Shown here: positions 25,422 through 34,563 of the stretch, one piece after another
Layout of the letters: each line of letters begins with the position of its first letter
Position numbering within the stretch: the first letter of the stretch is position 1
NCBI RefSeq assembly: GCF_900104635.1
Contig: NZ_FNWC01000007.1
Location: forward strand, 2,393,421-2,457,420
DNA length: 64,000 nt
Source of the DNA: Coprococcus phoceensis
GTDB lineage: Bacteria; Bacillota; Clostridia; Lachnospirales; Lachnospiraceae
Direction: 5' to 3'
Made by a program: the position numbers and the translations under genes
The notes under the pieces: model-generated
What the model was told of the DNA's origin: nothing
Seen by the model: only the letters and a program-made list of their open reading frames with translations
Database searches by the model: none

Positions 25422-26138
25422 TTATAAATATGCAGCATCATAATATGTAACCATTTTGCATAAAATAGTCTCTATTGTATCTTTATATGTATTCAATACA
25501 GTATCATCATCTTTTGATAAATCATTGTATTCTATTGTTTTGTTAGTCGCTATCGTTCCTGTAATTTGATGATCCAAGCCATAGTCTATATTAAAAGTGT
25601 ATTGTTGCTCATCGTAATTCAAAAGAATATTACAAGAGAACTTCTCATTTCTATATGTTGAAGTAATCTGTTGAAGATTAAATCCGAATTTCATAAATGG
25701 TAATTTTTGATTTGGCAACTCATATATTATATCTTCATCGTACAGCACATAGAGTCCATTTTCCAACTCAAATCCCAAACTTTTAACATTAGAAACAAAG
25801 CCTTCCTCTTTTCTCACTGCATTTATTTTCCAAATCCCCAAAACAGCTACATAAACACATCCTATAATACAGAAAATCGGTAATATTCTTTTTAAAGTAC
25901 GAAAAATTTTTTGTGTCATATCTATTTTGCTTACAAATTTATGATCCTCATTTAATAATGAATCCAGAGAGAAATTATATGTATTACAAATAGTTATGAT
26001 CAGCTGTAAATCAGGCATACTTTTTTCATTTTCCCAACTTGAAACAGTCTGCCTTGTGACACCAAATTTATTAGCATACTCCTCTTGCGTCATATTATTA
26101 TCTTGCCTTGTTTTCTTAATCATTTCTGCTATGGTCAT
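25422..26138 (-). CDS. XRE regulator with transmembrane segment
   Basis: 238 residues. HTH_3 at 1-60 (IKKTRQDNNMTQEEYANKFG, SSWENEKSMPDLQLIITIC), one membrane span near 84-106 (ILPIFCIIGCVYVAVLGIW), and an external domain of about 130 residues with no family I know. Membrane-tethered XRE proteins of this shape may sense an outside signal and act on nearby promoters. It converges on the relaxase and is transcribed away from the transposase remnant. It could control the bacteriocin-like genes 2 kb away, but no operator is visible. Confidence 0.82.
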   Translation of the reverse strand: MTIAEMIKKTRQDNNMTQEEYANKFGVTRQTVSSWENEKSMPDLQLIITICNTYNFSLDSLLNEDHKFVSKIDMTQKIFRTLKRILPIFCIIGCVYVAVLGIWKINAVRKEEGFVSNVKSLGFELENGLYVLYDEDIIYELPNQKLPFMKFGFNLQQITSTYRNEKFSCNILLNYDEQQYTFNIDYGLDHQITGTIATNKTIEYNDLSKDDDTVLNTYKDTIETILCKMVTYYDAAYL

Positions 26139-26332
26139 TGAACTTGTTTTTTTACCTCCCGTTAATTATCATAATCTCTCGGAATCTTTAGCTCAGTAAA
26201 ATCAAGGCTTGCAGATTCCTTTTTTATTAAAATCCCCTACTTTTTTGTCCAAAAAGTCTTGACAAATCGCTCAAAATTTGCAGCGAAGCCGATTGAATAT
26301 ATTTTATTTTCATCGACTGGAGGGCGATTTTT

Positions 26333-27632
26333 ATGTTACCTGTTAATTCCGGCGGTCATACCGCCTATCAAACTTTTGTACTCGAAAACCTTCGTAAATA
26401 TTATCCGGATCCCACTGTTTTTGCTAAATCAACATGGGACATCATCGAACGTTTTTGGAATCTCGATCTTTCTTATACCGATGAACTGCTCCGCGGCAAA
26501 TACTCTGTCTTTGGTCCAAAACCAAGGACTCCTTCCTGTATGCAACGTTCTTATCTTCTTTCCATTGATTTTAAAGTCCATTTCCTTACCGATTGGGCTG
26601 CTCAATTGAAGATAAATCCACTCTATGCAATCCTCAGCGGATTCCAGTTTGGTGATACTCCCGGTGTCGGCACTTTCTATGACTTCCTTGACAGGCTTTA
26701 GGATTCTGATTCTGATAATCTTTCTCCTCATATCCATCCTATAAAAAAGAAGAAGGTCAAAAAAAACAAAACAAAAAGGCGATAAGGCAGAACCCATTGG
26801 AAAAGTCACAGTTGAACAACTTTTCCAATCTATGGAACATTCTTCTTTTTCCATAGATGAACAGCCTTATGCTTCTCTTTTCAAGATTTATGATCATGAA
26901 TTTTTATCGATCTCCATATCCAAAGGATTGATTGATATCTCCAATCTTTCCATTGCCGGCGATGGAATGCCTGTTACAACATCTGCACGCGAACGGAAGC
27001 ACCGTATTTGCAAATGTTCCAAAAGTGGAATTACTTCCTGCCATTGTGACTGTTACTTTTCCCAGCCTGACTGTGACATCGGTTATGATTCTTCTAGAGA
27101 ATGCTTTTACCATGGCTACCACTTATATATATTGGTTGCAGCGAACTCAGAAAGCGACCTGCCTTTATTTCCTTTATTCAATCCTGCATCAAAGCATGAT
27201 TCTCATGGGTTTTTGGAAGCTTTTACCATTGGAAAAGATGGTGTCCCTATCTGCAAAGCAGGACGAAAAATGAATCATGGCGGTTCTGAGCCTTCAAAGA
27301 CACGGTTAAAATTCCGTTGTCCGCTTGCCAGCCGTAAATACGGATGTTCTTGTAGCACTCCCTACTCAGACTCCAAATATGGGAGAACCGTTCATCTTGC
27401 AATGAAAGATAATCCAAGACTGATCAATTTTCCGCCTCGTGACAGTGAAGAATGGAAACTGGAATACAATGCCAGGACTTCGGCTGAACATTCGAATAAA
27501 CGTGAGAAAATAGACTTTCAATTAGAAAGCGGCAGAGACACCGCTCAACTAAGATGTGGTACTGCCGCCTGTATCACATCCTCATGCTTCAGCATTTGGA
27601 TGTCTGGAATTTGCCCTTTGAATCCACCCTAG
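26333..27632 (+). pseudogene. DDE transposase, broken by stop and frameshift
   Basis: The first part encodes 122 residues (YQTFVLENLRKYYPDPTVFA) and ends at TAG 26699-26701, where the following in-frame text DSDSDNLSPH suggests a former Trp codon. A frameshift in the A-rich run near 26760-26780 then moves the frame to the second part (GDKAEPIGKVTVEQLFQ to the stop at 27632). The second part keeps AGDGMPV and SKHDSHGF, likely the first two catalytic acids of a DDE transposase. At least two lesions make it inactive. The terminal repeats of the insertion sequence were not found, and its family is not assigned with confidence. Confidence 0.75.
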
Positions 27633-27783
27633 CAAAGTTGATTTTAAATGTGGCATAATCCTTTGATCATTATACACTATTTTTCAGGCATGGCGACAGT
27701 TATGTCTATTTTCCATGTTCTTTTTTCTGTTTCGAATCATATTTACTTTTCAAAGTACACATTTCGGCTGTTACCGATAATAA

Positions 27784-29916
27784 TCACTCAGGATTCCGAG
27801 AAATTATTATCTGATTATATTCTAAATTATTTTCTAATAAATGTGAATGCTTATTTTTATGTAGCTTTCCAGTGCTATCAATAAATAAAACTATATCATT
27901 ATCATTTAACAGATTTGTGTTATGCGAAATAATTATACATGTTTGTTCCAAGAGTTTTTTTCTTATATAATCTATTATAAGATTCTCACTTTCAAAATCC
28001 AAATGACAGGTTGCCTCGTCAAATATATATATTGGAACATTTCGCATCATAGCTCTAGCAAGAGCAACCCGCTGTTTTTCACCACCGGACAAATTAGTGC
28101 CATTCTCCGATAAATAGCTATCTAAACTAAGAGATCTGGAACTCATCATTTGACTAATTCCCATTGCCTCAATAACTTCATCGAATAATAGTTGGTTACA
28201 ATCCTTTTCCCACATTAAAATATTTTCTTGAATTGAACCTGAAAATATTTCGGATTCCTGAGATAAATATAGGACTTGTTTTGATAAATCAGAAATGTTT
28301 AAATTTCTGTCATTCCCCCATACGATTTCCCCTTTATTATATTTTACCAATCCAGCGATTGTTTTTGCTAATGTTGATTTTCCGCACCCACTAGAGCCCA
28401 TCAAAAAAACTTTTTCACCTGCTTCTATGGTAAAAGAAATATTTTTTAATATAGGAACATCATAGCCATATGCAATATCCAAGTTATCTACACATATTTT
28501 TCCACTAATTTCATTATTGCTTTCTGAAATTTCTGTAGATTTATTATATGCAAATATATCTTCTATTCTACGGAACGTAAGTATTGTTTCTTGCAAAGAT
28601 GGTAGAATGCCAAGTAAATTTTTAACCGGAGATAGGAAAAAGCCTATAAAACTTTCAAATGCAAGTAGCGTACCTAACGACATATTACCTGCAATAACTG
28701 AATAAATTCCATATGCTAAGATTATCAACATAACCATATGTTCTATTGCCCTTAAAGTTTCCCCTAAAATTATGGATAATTTGCTTAAAATATACTCTTG
28801 ATTTTTTACAAATTTGATTTCCTTTCTCATTTTCTTCATATAATTGCTGTTTTCAAAACTCTTTAAAGACATTAAATTCTCGATTGTTTCTTTTATGTGT
28901 GTTATTAACAAAGATTCTTTGTCCATAATAGTTTTACTTAATTTAAAGAGTTTTTGTTTAGAAATAACAAATGAAATTATATAAGCAGCAACTATAACCA
29001 AGACCAAATAGAACATAATAGGACTAATACCTATTAAAATAATTGCTCCGGCAATCAAAGAAATACATTCCAAAACTACAAAAGAAAATACGGAGGACAT
29101 GGTTTCAACAACTACAGATAATCTATAATATCTATCCAGAACACCTCCACTTGTATAATCGTCCTTTTTTTGAATAGAAATATTTAATAATGATTCCACA
29201 AATTGATTTTGAAGTGTAATTTCCAGCTCCATTTTTAAGTAAGCAATAAGTTTTCCTTTTACTATAGACAAGATACTTACAAGTAAATAGCATCCCCCCA
29301 TCACTATAAAAAAAGATTTTAATTGTGGTGTAAATGTCGGAATGCCTATTTCAATTTGATCAATTATATTCTTATATAAAAAGGTTGTAATTACACTAAT
29401 TGCCATAAGTATAACCGAAAATATCACTAATAAAGCAAGGAGCTTTTTCTGTTGAAATAGAGCTGTCCAACATACTGACTTTTTAGGTAGCACCACTCTA
29501 TCTATTTCTAAAATCTCCGTAATAATTATAGCATAACTTGACCATATTAAATCAAAATATTCTTTTGTAATAATACGTTTTCCTTTATTCGGATCCCATA
29601 AAAAAACCTTACTATTATTTGTCTTATACAGTACGACATAGTGATATTCATCATCTTCATTTATCATAATAATAATAGGCTTTTTCTCTTCAGATAATAA
29701 AGAATACAACTCTATATTAGTGCCTTCAACCGCCAACGATTTCATTCCGATAGTACGAAACACTTCTGTTATTCCGTATAGGCTTAATCCATCATTACCA
29801 AGAAATATATTTTTTCTGAGTGCTGTTTCATCGACACAAATTTTTAAAAACTTGCATATAGTTAATATACACGCTAATCCACAATCATTTTCATCATGTT
29901 GTAAACAACCTCTCAT
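27784..29916 (-). CDS. C39-peptidase ABC exporter for double-glycine-type peptides
   Basis: 710 residues from ATG 29916, after GAAGGA; the open frame continues upstream but overlaps the precursor gene. The C39 protease domain has QHDENDCGLACI with Cys12, His92 in EYHYVVL and Asp108 in LWDPNKG. Six membrane helices lie at 155-450. The ATPase has Walker A MGSSGCGKST (506-515), signature LSGGEKQR (609-616) and IFDEATCHLD (631-640). The enzyme cuts leaders after GG/GA/AG and exports the mature peptide. Two small genes with such leaders sit directly upstream on the same strand, separated by a perfect 19-bp hairpin. No lanthionine, radical-SAM or other modification gene is present, so an unmodified bacteriocin or peptide signal is expected. 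Confidence 0.93.
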   Translation of the reverse strand: MRGCLQHDENDCGLACILTICKFLKICVDETALRKNIFLGNDGLSLYGITEVFRTIGMKSLAVEGTNIELYSLLSEEKKPIIIMINEDDEYHYVVLYKTNNSKVFLWDPNKGKRIITKEYFDLIWSSYAIIITEILEIDRVVLPKKSVCWTALFQQKKLLALLVIFSVILMAISVITTFLYKNIIDQIEIGIPTFTPQLKSFFIVMGGCYLLVSILSIVKGKLIAYLKMELEITLQNQFVESLLNISIQKKDDYTSGGVLDRYYRLSVVVETMSSVFSFVVLECISLIAGAIILIGISPIMFYLVLVIVAAYIISFVISKQKLFKLSKTIMDKESLLITHIKETIENLMSLKSFENSNYMKKMRKEIKFVKNQEYILSKLSIILGETLRAIEHMVMLIILAYGIYSVIAGNMSLGTLLAFESFIGFFLSPVKNLLGILPSLQETILTFRRIEDIFAYNKSTEISESNNEISGKICVDNLDIAYGYDVPILKNISFTIEAGEKVFLMGSSGCGKSTLAKTIAGLVKYNKGEIVWGNDRNLNISDLSKQVLYLSQESEIFSGSIQENILMWEKDCNQLLFDEVIEAMGISQMMSSRSLSLDSYLSENGTNLSGGEKQRVALARAMMRNVPIYIFDEATCHLDFESENLIIDYIRKKLLEQTCIIISHNTNLLNDNDIVLFIDSTGKLHKNKHSHLLENNLEYNQIIISRNPE

Positions 29917-29934
29917 ATTACTTTCCTTCTTTCT

Positions 29935-29975
29935 AAATACAGAGAGGGTTGGAATATCCAACCCTCTCTGTATTT
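29935..29975 (-). terminator. Perfect 19-bp hairpin between precursors and exporter
   Basis: Arms AAATACAGAGAGGGTTGGA and its exact complement with a 3-base loop. It sits 12 bases after the stop of precursor 1 and 18 bases before the exporter start, and only three U follow the stem. This is best read as an attenuator that lets a minority of transcripts continue into the exporter, or as an mRNA processing and stability element. Either gives an excess of precursor over exporter. Confidence 0.7.
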
Positions 29976-29986
29976 GCTTATTGCGG

Positions 29987-30196
29987 TTACTGACAACTAC
30001 TCTTTTCACAGTAGAACACGCTAACCTTATCTGCATGAGCTGGATATTTCGCTACATGAGCATCAGCTGCTTCTCCGGCTGCTGCATAAGAACTATATGC
30101 TTTACTTGTAAAATTAGCCCAATCTCTACAGATCCAATGATAGTGTCCCTTGCCCGCTCTAATTTCCTGTGCTTTCTCAACTGTTAATGCTTTCAT
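29987..30196 (-). CDS. Bacteriocin-like precursor peptide 1
   Basis: 69 residues, ATG 30196 with AAAGGAG eight bases upstream. The 15-residue leader ALTVEKAQEIRAG has Leu at -12, Ile at -4 and Ala-Gly at -2/-1, a short form of the double-glycine leader cut by C39 peptidases. The predicted core (54 residues) starts KGHYHWIC and has Cys23, Cys63 and Cys68 plus His18, 20, 47 and 54. Precursor 2 shares about 25 positions, including HW-x-C, NF-x-SK-x-Y, AD-x-H and KY..H..KV. I know no named bacteriocin with this pattern. The C/H spacing looks like a zinc-binding or disulphide fold. Confidence 0.75.
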   Translation of the reverse strand: MKALTVEKAQEIRAGKGHYHWICRDWANFTSKAYSSYAAAGEAADAHVAKYPAHADKVSVFYCEKSSCQ

Positions 30197-30319
30197 ACCT
30201 TTGTCTCCTTTCTTCGAAGTTTGATACGTACAACTATTACACCTTCAAGATAAACTATTTTCCATAATTACTCAAGCAAATACACCCTTACATCCATGTC
30301 AAATAGGCTTTACATCCGC

Positions 30320-30532
30320 TTATTCCCCACATTTTCTATGACAAGTAAGGATAAATACTTTCTTTTTATGATTCCTATATTTATCTCTATGCCTATCCGC
30401 AACTTTACCTACTTCTGATAGGCTGCAGTAATATGGCTTACTGATAAAGTTAAGTTTGTCAAAACATACCCAATGAAAATGAGCATTACCTGCTCGAAGT
30501 TCTCTTGCTTTCTCTGTGCTTATAACTTTCAT
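30320..30532 (-). CDS. Bacteriocin-like precursor peptide 2
   Basis: 70 residues, ATG 30532 seven bases after GGGAGG. The leader VISTEKARELRAG mirrors that of precursor 1 (Ile -12, Leu -4, Ala-Gly end). The core starts NAHFHWVC and is strongly basic at its end (HRDKYRNHKKKV). It has four Cys (23, 36, 64, 68) where precursor 1 has three. Two different but related cores made from one operon suggest either a two-peptide bacteriocin or two variants. It is promoter-proximal, with dyads of the type ACA-N-TGT upstream. Confidence 0.72.
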   Translation of the reverse strand: MKVISTEKARELRAGNAHFHWVCFDKLNFISKPYYCSLSEVGKVADRHRDKYRNHKKKVFILTCHRKCGE

Positions 30533-30608
30533 ATGATTACCTCCCTTAAAAATATTTTTATTAATTTAAATATAACCCCCGCACTAAAATAGAGAAAGAA
30601 AAACCTTC

Positions 30609-30655
30609 TTTACATTATGTAAAATCACTCTTTTATTCTTATTATCTACAATGTA
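30609..30655. promoter_or_regulatory. Control region between precursor genes and ABC operon, with two dyads
   Basis: TTTACATTATGTAAA (30609-30623) and TACA-A-TGTA (30647-30655) lie in the 187-base divergent promoter region. They share ACAnTGT-like halves and may be one regulator's sites controlling both directions. No dedicated regulator or kinase gene lies next to the cluster. Confidence 0.45.
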
Positions 30656-30719
30656 AATACTTCTTTGCTTTACTTTTTATGCTTTTCGCCATCATAATAT
30701 AGTCAAAGGAGGGAGTTAT

Positions 30720-31577
30720 ATGATATTAAAACTTATGATTGTAGAAATCAAACGGTATCTAAGATCTTTATATTATCTGGTCGTACTATTTATTCTATTT
30801 TTGATTCACATGCTTGGCCTAAAAGGAGGTGTGCCATTTTTATTTTGGGGAGATGATTTTTTAGAGAATGTAAATTTTATCTGTATAGTTCTTTCCCTTT
30901 TAATGTCAGTCTATATTTGTAATGAGTTTTCTTATGGTACAGTACAAAATAAACTTTATTTAGGGTACAAAAAAAACCAAATTTATATAGCGGAAGTAAT
31001 TGCTTGCAGCGTATGTGGAAGCAGCCTTGTATTACTTGATTCTTTATTTTATCTATTAGGTTGCCTTCTTAGGAAACAGGAACTTACTCATTCATTCTCA
31101 TATATTATGACTAATACTCTGATTTTTATGATTACAATTGGTTCTGTTTCTGTTATTATTTGTAGTTTTAGTTTACTTGCGAAGAAACGTTTGATAACGC
31201 AGTTCTTACTTGTATTCTTTGCCATATTTCTTATAAATAGTGGTCGAAAAACCCTTGCTACATTAACAGACTACGAAAGTGTATTTGTAGAAATAAATGA
31301 GGAAAACGATCCTGCGTCAAAAGATTTAATAGAAAGTTTTACAGAAGAACTAAACGCTACTTATCGGACACAATTAAATATGAAGATTACCTTATCCCCA
31401 TATGCTCAATGTAACTTTTCTTCATATATAACTACAGAACGGCCAGAGGATAAGCCAAAACAATCATTTTTATTTAAAAATCGTGACTATCATATAGACT
31501 TTGTGATTGCTGATGTCATTCTTTCACTGTTCATCATTTTAGTAAGTGTAAATATATTTAAAAAGCAAAATATTTAA
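30720..31577 (+). CDS. ABC-2-type permease A (candidate immunity)
   Basis: 285 residues with AAAGGAGG upstream. Six hydrophobic segments (YYLVVLFILFLIHMLGL, ICIVLSLLMSVYICNEF and others) with the large external loop before the last helix typical of LanE/G-like and bacitracin-type permeases. EFSYGTVQNKLYLGYKKNQI is a variant of the family EFxxGTxxxkl signature. It is the first gene of a permease-ATPase-permease operon divergent from the precursor peptides. Such transporters expel peptide from the producer's membrane. It is clearly paralogous to permease B; the near-common text before the last helix is SPYAQ-N. Confidence 0.8.
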   Translation: MILKLMIVEIKRYLRSLYYLVVLFILFLIHMLGLKGGVPFLFWGDDFLENVNFICIVLSLLMSVYICNEFSYGTVQNKLYLGYKKNQIYIAEVIACSVCGSSLVLLDSLFYLLGCLLRKQELTHSFSYIMTNTLIFMITIGSVSVIICSFSLLAKKRLITQFLLVFFAIFLINSGRKTLATLTDYESVFVEINEENDPASKDLIESFTEELNATYRTQLNMKITLSPYAQCNFSSYITTERPEDKPKQSFLFKNRDYHIDFVIADVILSLFIILVSVNIFKKQNI

Positions 31578-31589
31578 AGGAGGAGCCTT

Positions 31590-32261
31590 ATGAATTACAT
31601 TGTAACAACAACCAATATTACAAAACAATACAAGGATACAACTGCATTGAATAACGTATCTGTTCATATTCCTAGAGGTTCTATTTACGGATTAGTCGGG
31701 AATAATGGTGCTGGAAAAACAACTCTTATGAGACTATTATTAGGATTACAAAACCCTACCTCTGGTCAGATAAAAATCGCTGACAACATAAAAACGGGAG
31801 CTATATTAGAAACTCCTGCAGTATATCCGTATTGGTCTGCCAAACGAAACTTGAAATATCAGCTATCCTTGATAAAAAATCCAAAGTACAGTGTTTCTGA
31901 ATTACTTAAAATAGTAGGATTAAAAGATACACGTAAACCACTTATACAGTATTCCCTTGGTATGAAACAACGTTTAGGGCTTGCATTAGCTCTTGCTAAT
32001 CAACCGGATTTATTATTCCTTGATGAACCATTAAATGGCTTAGATCCTTCCGGGATACGTCAAATTAGAAATTTAATTAAAGCCTTGAGTGAAGACCACG
32101 GAGTAACTATAGTAATTTCAAGTCATATTCTTGATGAATTACAAAAAATTGTCACTCATATAGGATTTCTGAAAGACGGAATTTTAATTCATGAATGTAA
32201 AAATAGTGAAATAACAGAAGAATCATTAGAAGAATTCTATTTCGATGAATTTGAACAGTAA
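31590..32261 (+). CDS. ABC transporter ATPase (candidate immunity)
   Basis: 223 residues. Walker A is VGNNGAGKTTLMR (36-48), the signature is SLGMKQRLGLALAL, and Walker B is LLFLDEPLNGLDPSG. The short size and C-terminus fit the bacitracin/lantibiotic-type ATPases (BcrA/LanF). The gene is 12 bases after permease A and overlaps the region upstream of permease B; AAGGAGG for permease B lies right after its stop. Together with two different permeases it would form a heterodimeric exporter. Confidence 0.92.
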   Translation: MNYIVTTTNITKQYKDTTALNNVSVHIPRGSIYGLVGNNGAGKTTLMRLLLGLQNPTSGQIKIADNIKTGAILETPAVYPYWSAKRNLKYQLSLIKNPKYSVSELLKIVGLKDTRKPLIQYSLGMKQRLGLALALANQPDLLFLDEPLNGLDPSGIRQIRNLIKALSEDHGVTIVISSHILDELQKIVTHIGFLKDGILIHECKNSEITEESLEEFYFDEFEQ

Positions 32262-32274
32262 GGAGGAATGGTTC

Positions 32275-33117
32275 ATGAATAAATTATTACGTGTCGAATT
32301 ATCACGAAGACTAACTTCTATAATATACATTGGTGAAATTATACTATTATTAGTTTATAATTTTTTAGAGATATCTGGATCAACGTATGGTTTTGAAGTT
32401 AATATACCATATTTCCTTTTTAATAAAACTACATTAATATGTATATTTATTTCAATAAATGTGTCTCTAAAACTTAGTCAAGAGTTAGACAATAGAACTA
32501 TTAACAACAAATTATTTTGTGGTTATAATAAATCGACATTTTACAAAACAGAACTCCTCGTTGGAATCATAGAAGGAACACTTTTGCTCTTAGCTGATAC
32601 AATATCAGTAATATTACTTGGAATATTCCAGAATTATGAGTTAAATATATCTTACATTGATTTATTTATTAATTTTATAATAGCCCTTATAATCATCTCA
32701 ACTGTGGCAATAATTTCAACAATACTCTCCGTTCTAATAAATAATAGAATTTTTTCTATATTTATTGTAATCGGTTTAACCCTTCTGCTTTTATATGGTG
32801 GAAAAGAAACAGTGCATACTCTAAATCAGCCAGTACAAACCACTCTATTTAGTATCGATGGGGAATTACGAGATAATCCGCTTTATGCTGAGGGCGCAGA
32901 GAGAACCATACACAATATACATCTATTTTCTTCTCCATATGCACAAGCAAATTATGTGCCTTATTTGCTGCATGAAGAAAAACAAGAAAAGTTTGATAAT
33001 TCATTGATTCTAAAGAACAGTCCTTATCACCTGGAATTTCTAATAACTGATATATTAGGAGGGATATTTTTATATCTCCTAGGAAGTTATTTATTTAATA
33101 AACGCAATCTACAATGA
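32275..33117 (+). CDS. ABC-2-type permease B (candidate immunity)
   Basis: 280 residues from ATG 32275, eight bases after AAGGAGG; a reading from 32245 would overlap the ATPase and lacks a site. It has six membrane segments and the external loop SSPYAQANYVPYLLHEE that aligns with the loop of permease A. Its codon use is very AT-rich, like the rest of the cluster. The operon ends at the border to decayed element DNA, since only eight or so bases separate its stop from the fragment of an XRE gene. The cluster therefore seems to be a separate insertion. Confidence 0.8.
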   Translation: MNKLLRVELSRRLTSIIYIGEIILLLVYNFLEISGSTYGFEVNIPYFLFNKTTLICIFISINVSLKLSQELDNRTINNKLFCGYNKSTFYKTELLVGIIEGTLLLLADTISVILLGIFQNYELNISYIDLFINFIIALIIISTVAIISTILSVLINNRIFSIFIVIGLTLLLLYGGKETVHTLNQPVQTTLFSIDGELRDNPLYAEGAERTIHNIHLFSSPYAQANYVPYLLHEEKQEKFDNSLILKNSPYHLEFLITDILGGIFLYLLGSYLFNKRNLQ

Positions 33118-33436
33118 GATTGCACATTTTAAATTTGCAAAATCAGAATATTGGACACAAGCCTATGTTGCGGAATTAGTAGACCGTGACTCCCATACCA
33201 TTATGAATATTGAGAACAAAGGTCAATATCCCAGCTTCAACCTTTTTGTTAAACTCATTACTATGTTTGACGTTTCAGTTGACCAGTTTATTCATGCGGA
33301 CGGAGGGGCAAGGTCAAGCTCTTGCAGAAAGCACATTGATGTGCTTCTGAACTCCATGAATGAAAAAGAGCTTGTCGTGATAGAAGCCACAGCCGAAGGC
33401 ATTAAGAAAGCCAGAGAAACGGAGGTTCCAGAATAA
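33118..33436 (+). pseudogene. XRE-family regulator, 5' truncated
   Basis: The frame reads without a start right after the permease: AHFKFAKSEYWTQAYVAELV, then DSHTIMNIENKGQYPSFNLF and a C-terminus ending KKARETEVPE. This is the XRE regulator that faces the relaxase in Tn1549-like conjugative elements. The first 10-15 residues, with the start codon, are gone. It opens the scrap region and shows where the bacteriocin cluster joined older element DNA. Confidence 0.7.
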
Positions 33437-33605
33437 GAGCCTCTGTTTTTTTGCGCCATTTTAGGGGCTGCCGCTAAGTGGCAAGCAATGCCTCTGTGGC
33501 CACAAGTGGCACAAAGGCGGCTTGTTGGGGCTCGCCCCAAACCCGTATCTTCAGGCCAACATGGTCCGAAGTGTCAGCGTCGCTTTGCTCCTTGTTTTCA
33601 TAATC

Positions 33606-33770
33606 TCAACGCTCCTTTTCCTGCTTTCTTCCCGGTTCAGTGTAGCCCATCAAAGTGTCAATGTTCGCCTTGATCGTGACGATCTCCTGCATATCCCATC
33701 GTGCCTTTTGATATTCCCCATAGAACTGTTTTTTCTTTGCTGTAAGCTTACGGCCTTCTTCCTTCAGCAC
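33606..33770 (-). pseudogene. Relaxase C-terminal fragment (Tn1549-type)
   Basis: About 54 residues in frame to TGA 33606: LKEEGRKLTAKKKQFYGEYQ, ARWDMQEIVTIKANIDTLMG, GRKQEKER. This is the end of the Tn1549/CTn-type relaxase, lying as expected opposite the XRE gene. The nuclease domain is missing. At its left junction (about 33771) it is joined to the start of an IS30-type transposase. Confidence 0.65.
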
Positions 33771-33853
33771 ATCTCAGTAAATGAAGCTCGTTCTCTTAAG
33801 CAAACTTCTATTGTGGCTCTTTCATCAAGAACCAGATGTACATTCTTAGCCAT
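33771..33853 (-). pseudogene. IS30-family transposase, N-terminal 27 codons only
   Basis: ATG 33853 starts AKNVHLVLDERATIEVCLRE, the opening HTH of IS30-type transposases, then runs into relaxase DNA and stops. Upstream (33854-34125) I see only AT-rich DNA with a direct repeat TTGCAA(C/T)ACTAA near 33925 and 33951. This looks like an insertion-sequence-mediated deletion joint. Confidence 0.55.
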
Positions 33854-34125
33854 GGTATTCTCCTTGGATAACGCCATCCGGACTCTATTGCAGAGCCACA
33901 ACTATAACTAGATATCAAGAGGTTTGCAACACTAACTTCTATGATATATTTTGCAATACTAAGTGCCAGTTTTTGAATAGACTGGAATTTAATTTTCCAA
34001 TTCACCAATTATCGAGATATCCAATACCTCTTCCGCCTGCCGTTCATTATAACATTCACTCCATATTTACGCATAAAAAAGGATGCAGGGATTGACTCCC
34101 TACACCCTTCATTAGAATTATAATG

Positions 34126-34530
34126 TTACACCTGTCTTACACCCCGATCAGCCCCTCTCTCAGGCTTATCTTTTCCCTGCTTTTCTTGAATAATCCTCTT
34201 ATTAATCTCAAGTCGTTCATGAATGGATAATTTCTTATCTTTTCCATCTCCCGCCTGCTTCTGCTGTGCCGGTTTTCTATCTGTTTTTCCTACATCCTTA
34301 ACAACTGCATTCGCTTCGGTACTTGTTACCCTCTCATCTGCTCTTCCTTCATATCTTTCTGCTATCTGCTGTTCTCGTCTCTCCTTCACACCTTTTTCCT
34401 CCAGATTACAAAAACTCTGCAGATACGGAAGCACATGATTCTGCATGTCTGTCAGATCTTCCATATACTTTTGGAACTCTTCACTTCCTTTGCCTTTCTG
34501 GTAATTGATCCAATACTCATCTGTAAAAAA
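34126..34530 (-). pseudogene. 3' fragment of a YodL/LPD-type element protein
   Basis: About 130 residues: TDEYWINYQKGKGSEEFQKY, MEDLTDMQNHVLPYLQSFCN, then a variable linker, then SIHERLEINKRIIQEKQGKD and KPERGAD. It aligns end to end with the C-terminus of the 51881-54637 protein, including the last 30 residues, but the DNA differs at many positions. It comes from a second, related conjugative element. Upstream, homology stops abruptly at about 34530. Confidence 0.8.
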
Positions 34531-34563
34531 GTATAAACGATATTATGATTGTAATCTTCATAT

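Noticed and set aside
28500..29700. Plus-strand open frames opposite the C39 exporter
   Set aside because: Antisense shadows of a well-supported gene without ribosome sites or family matches.
27784..30532. Lantibiotic or sactipeptide cluster
   Set aside because: No LanM/LanB/LanC, radical-SAM or YcaO gene is next to the precursors; only an exporter and a candidate immunity pump are present.
34126..34530. Recent duplication of the YodL-type gene end
   Set aside because: The two DNA copies differ at many positions, so they come from related but separate elements.
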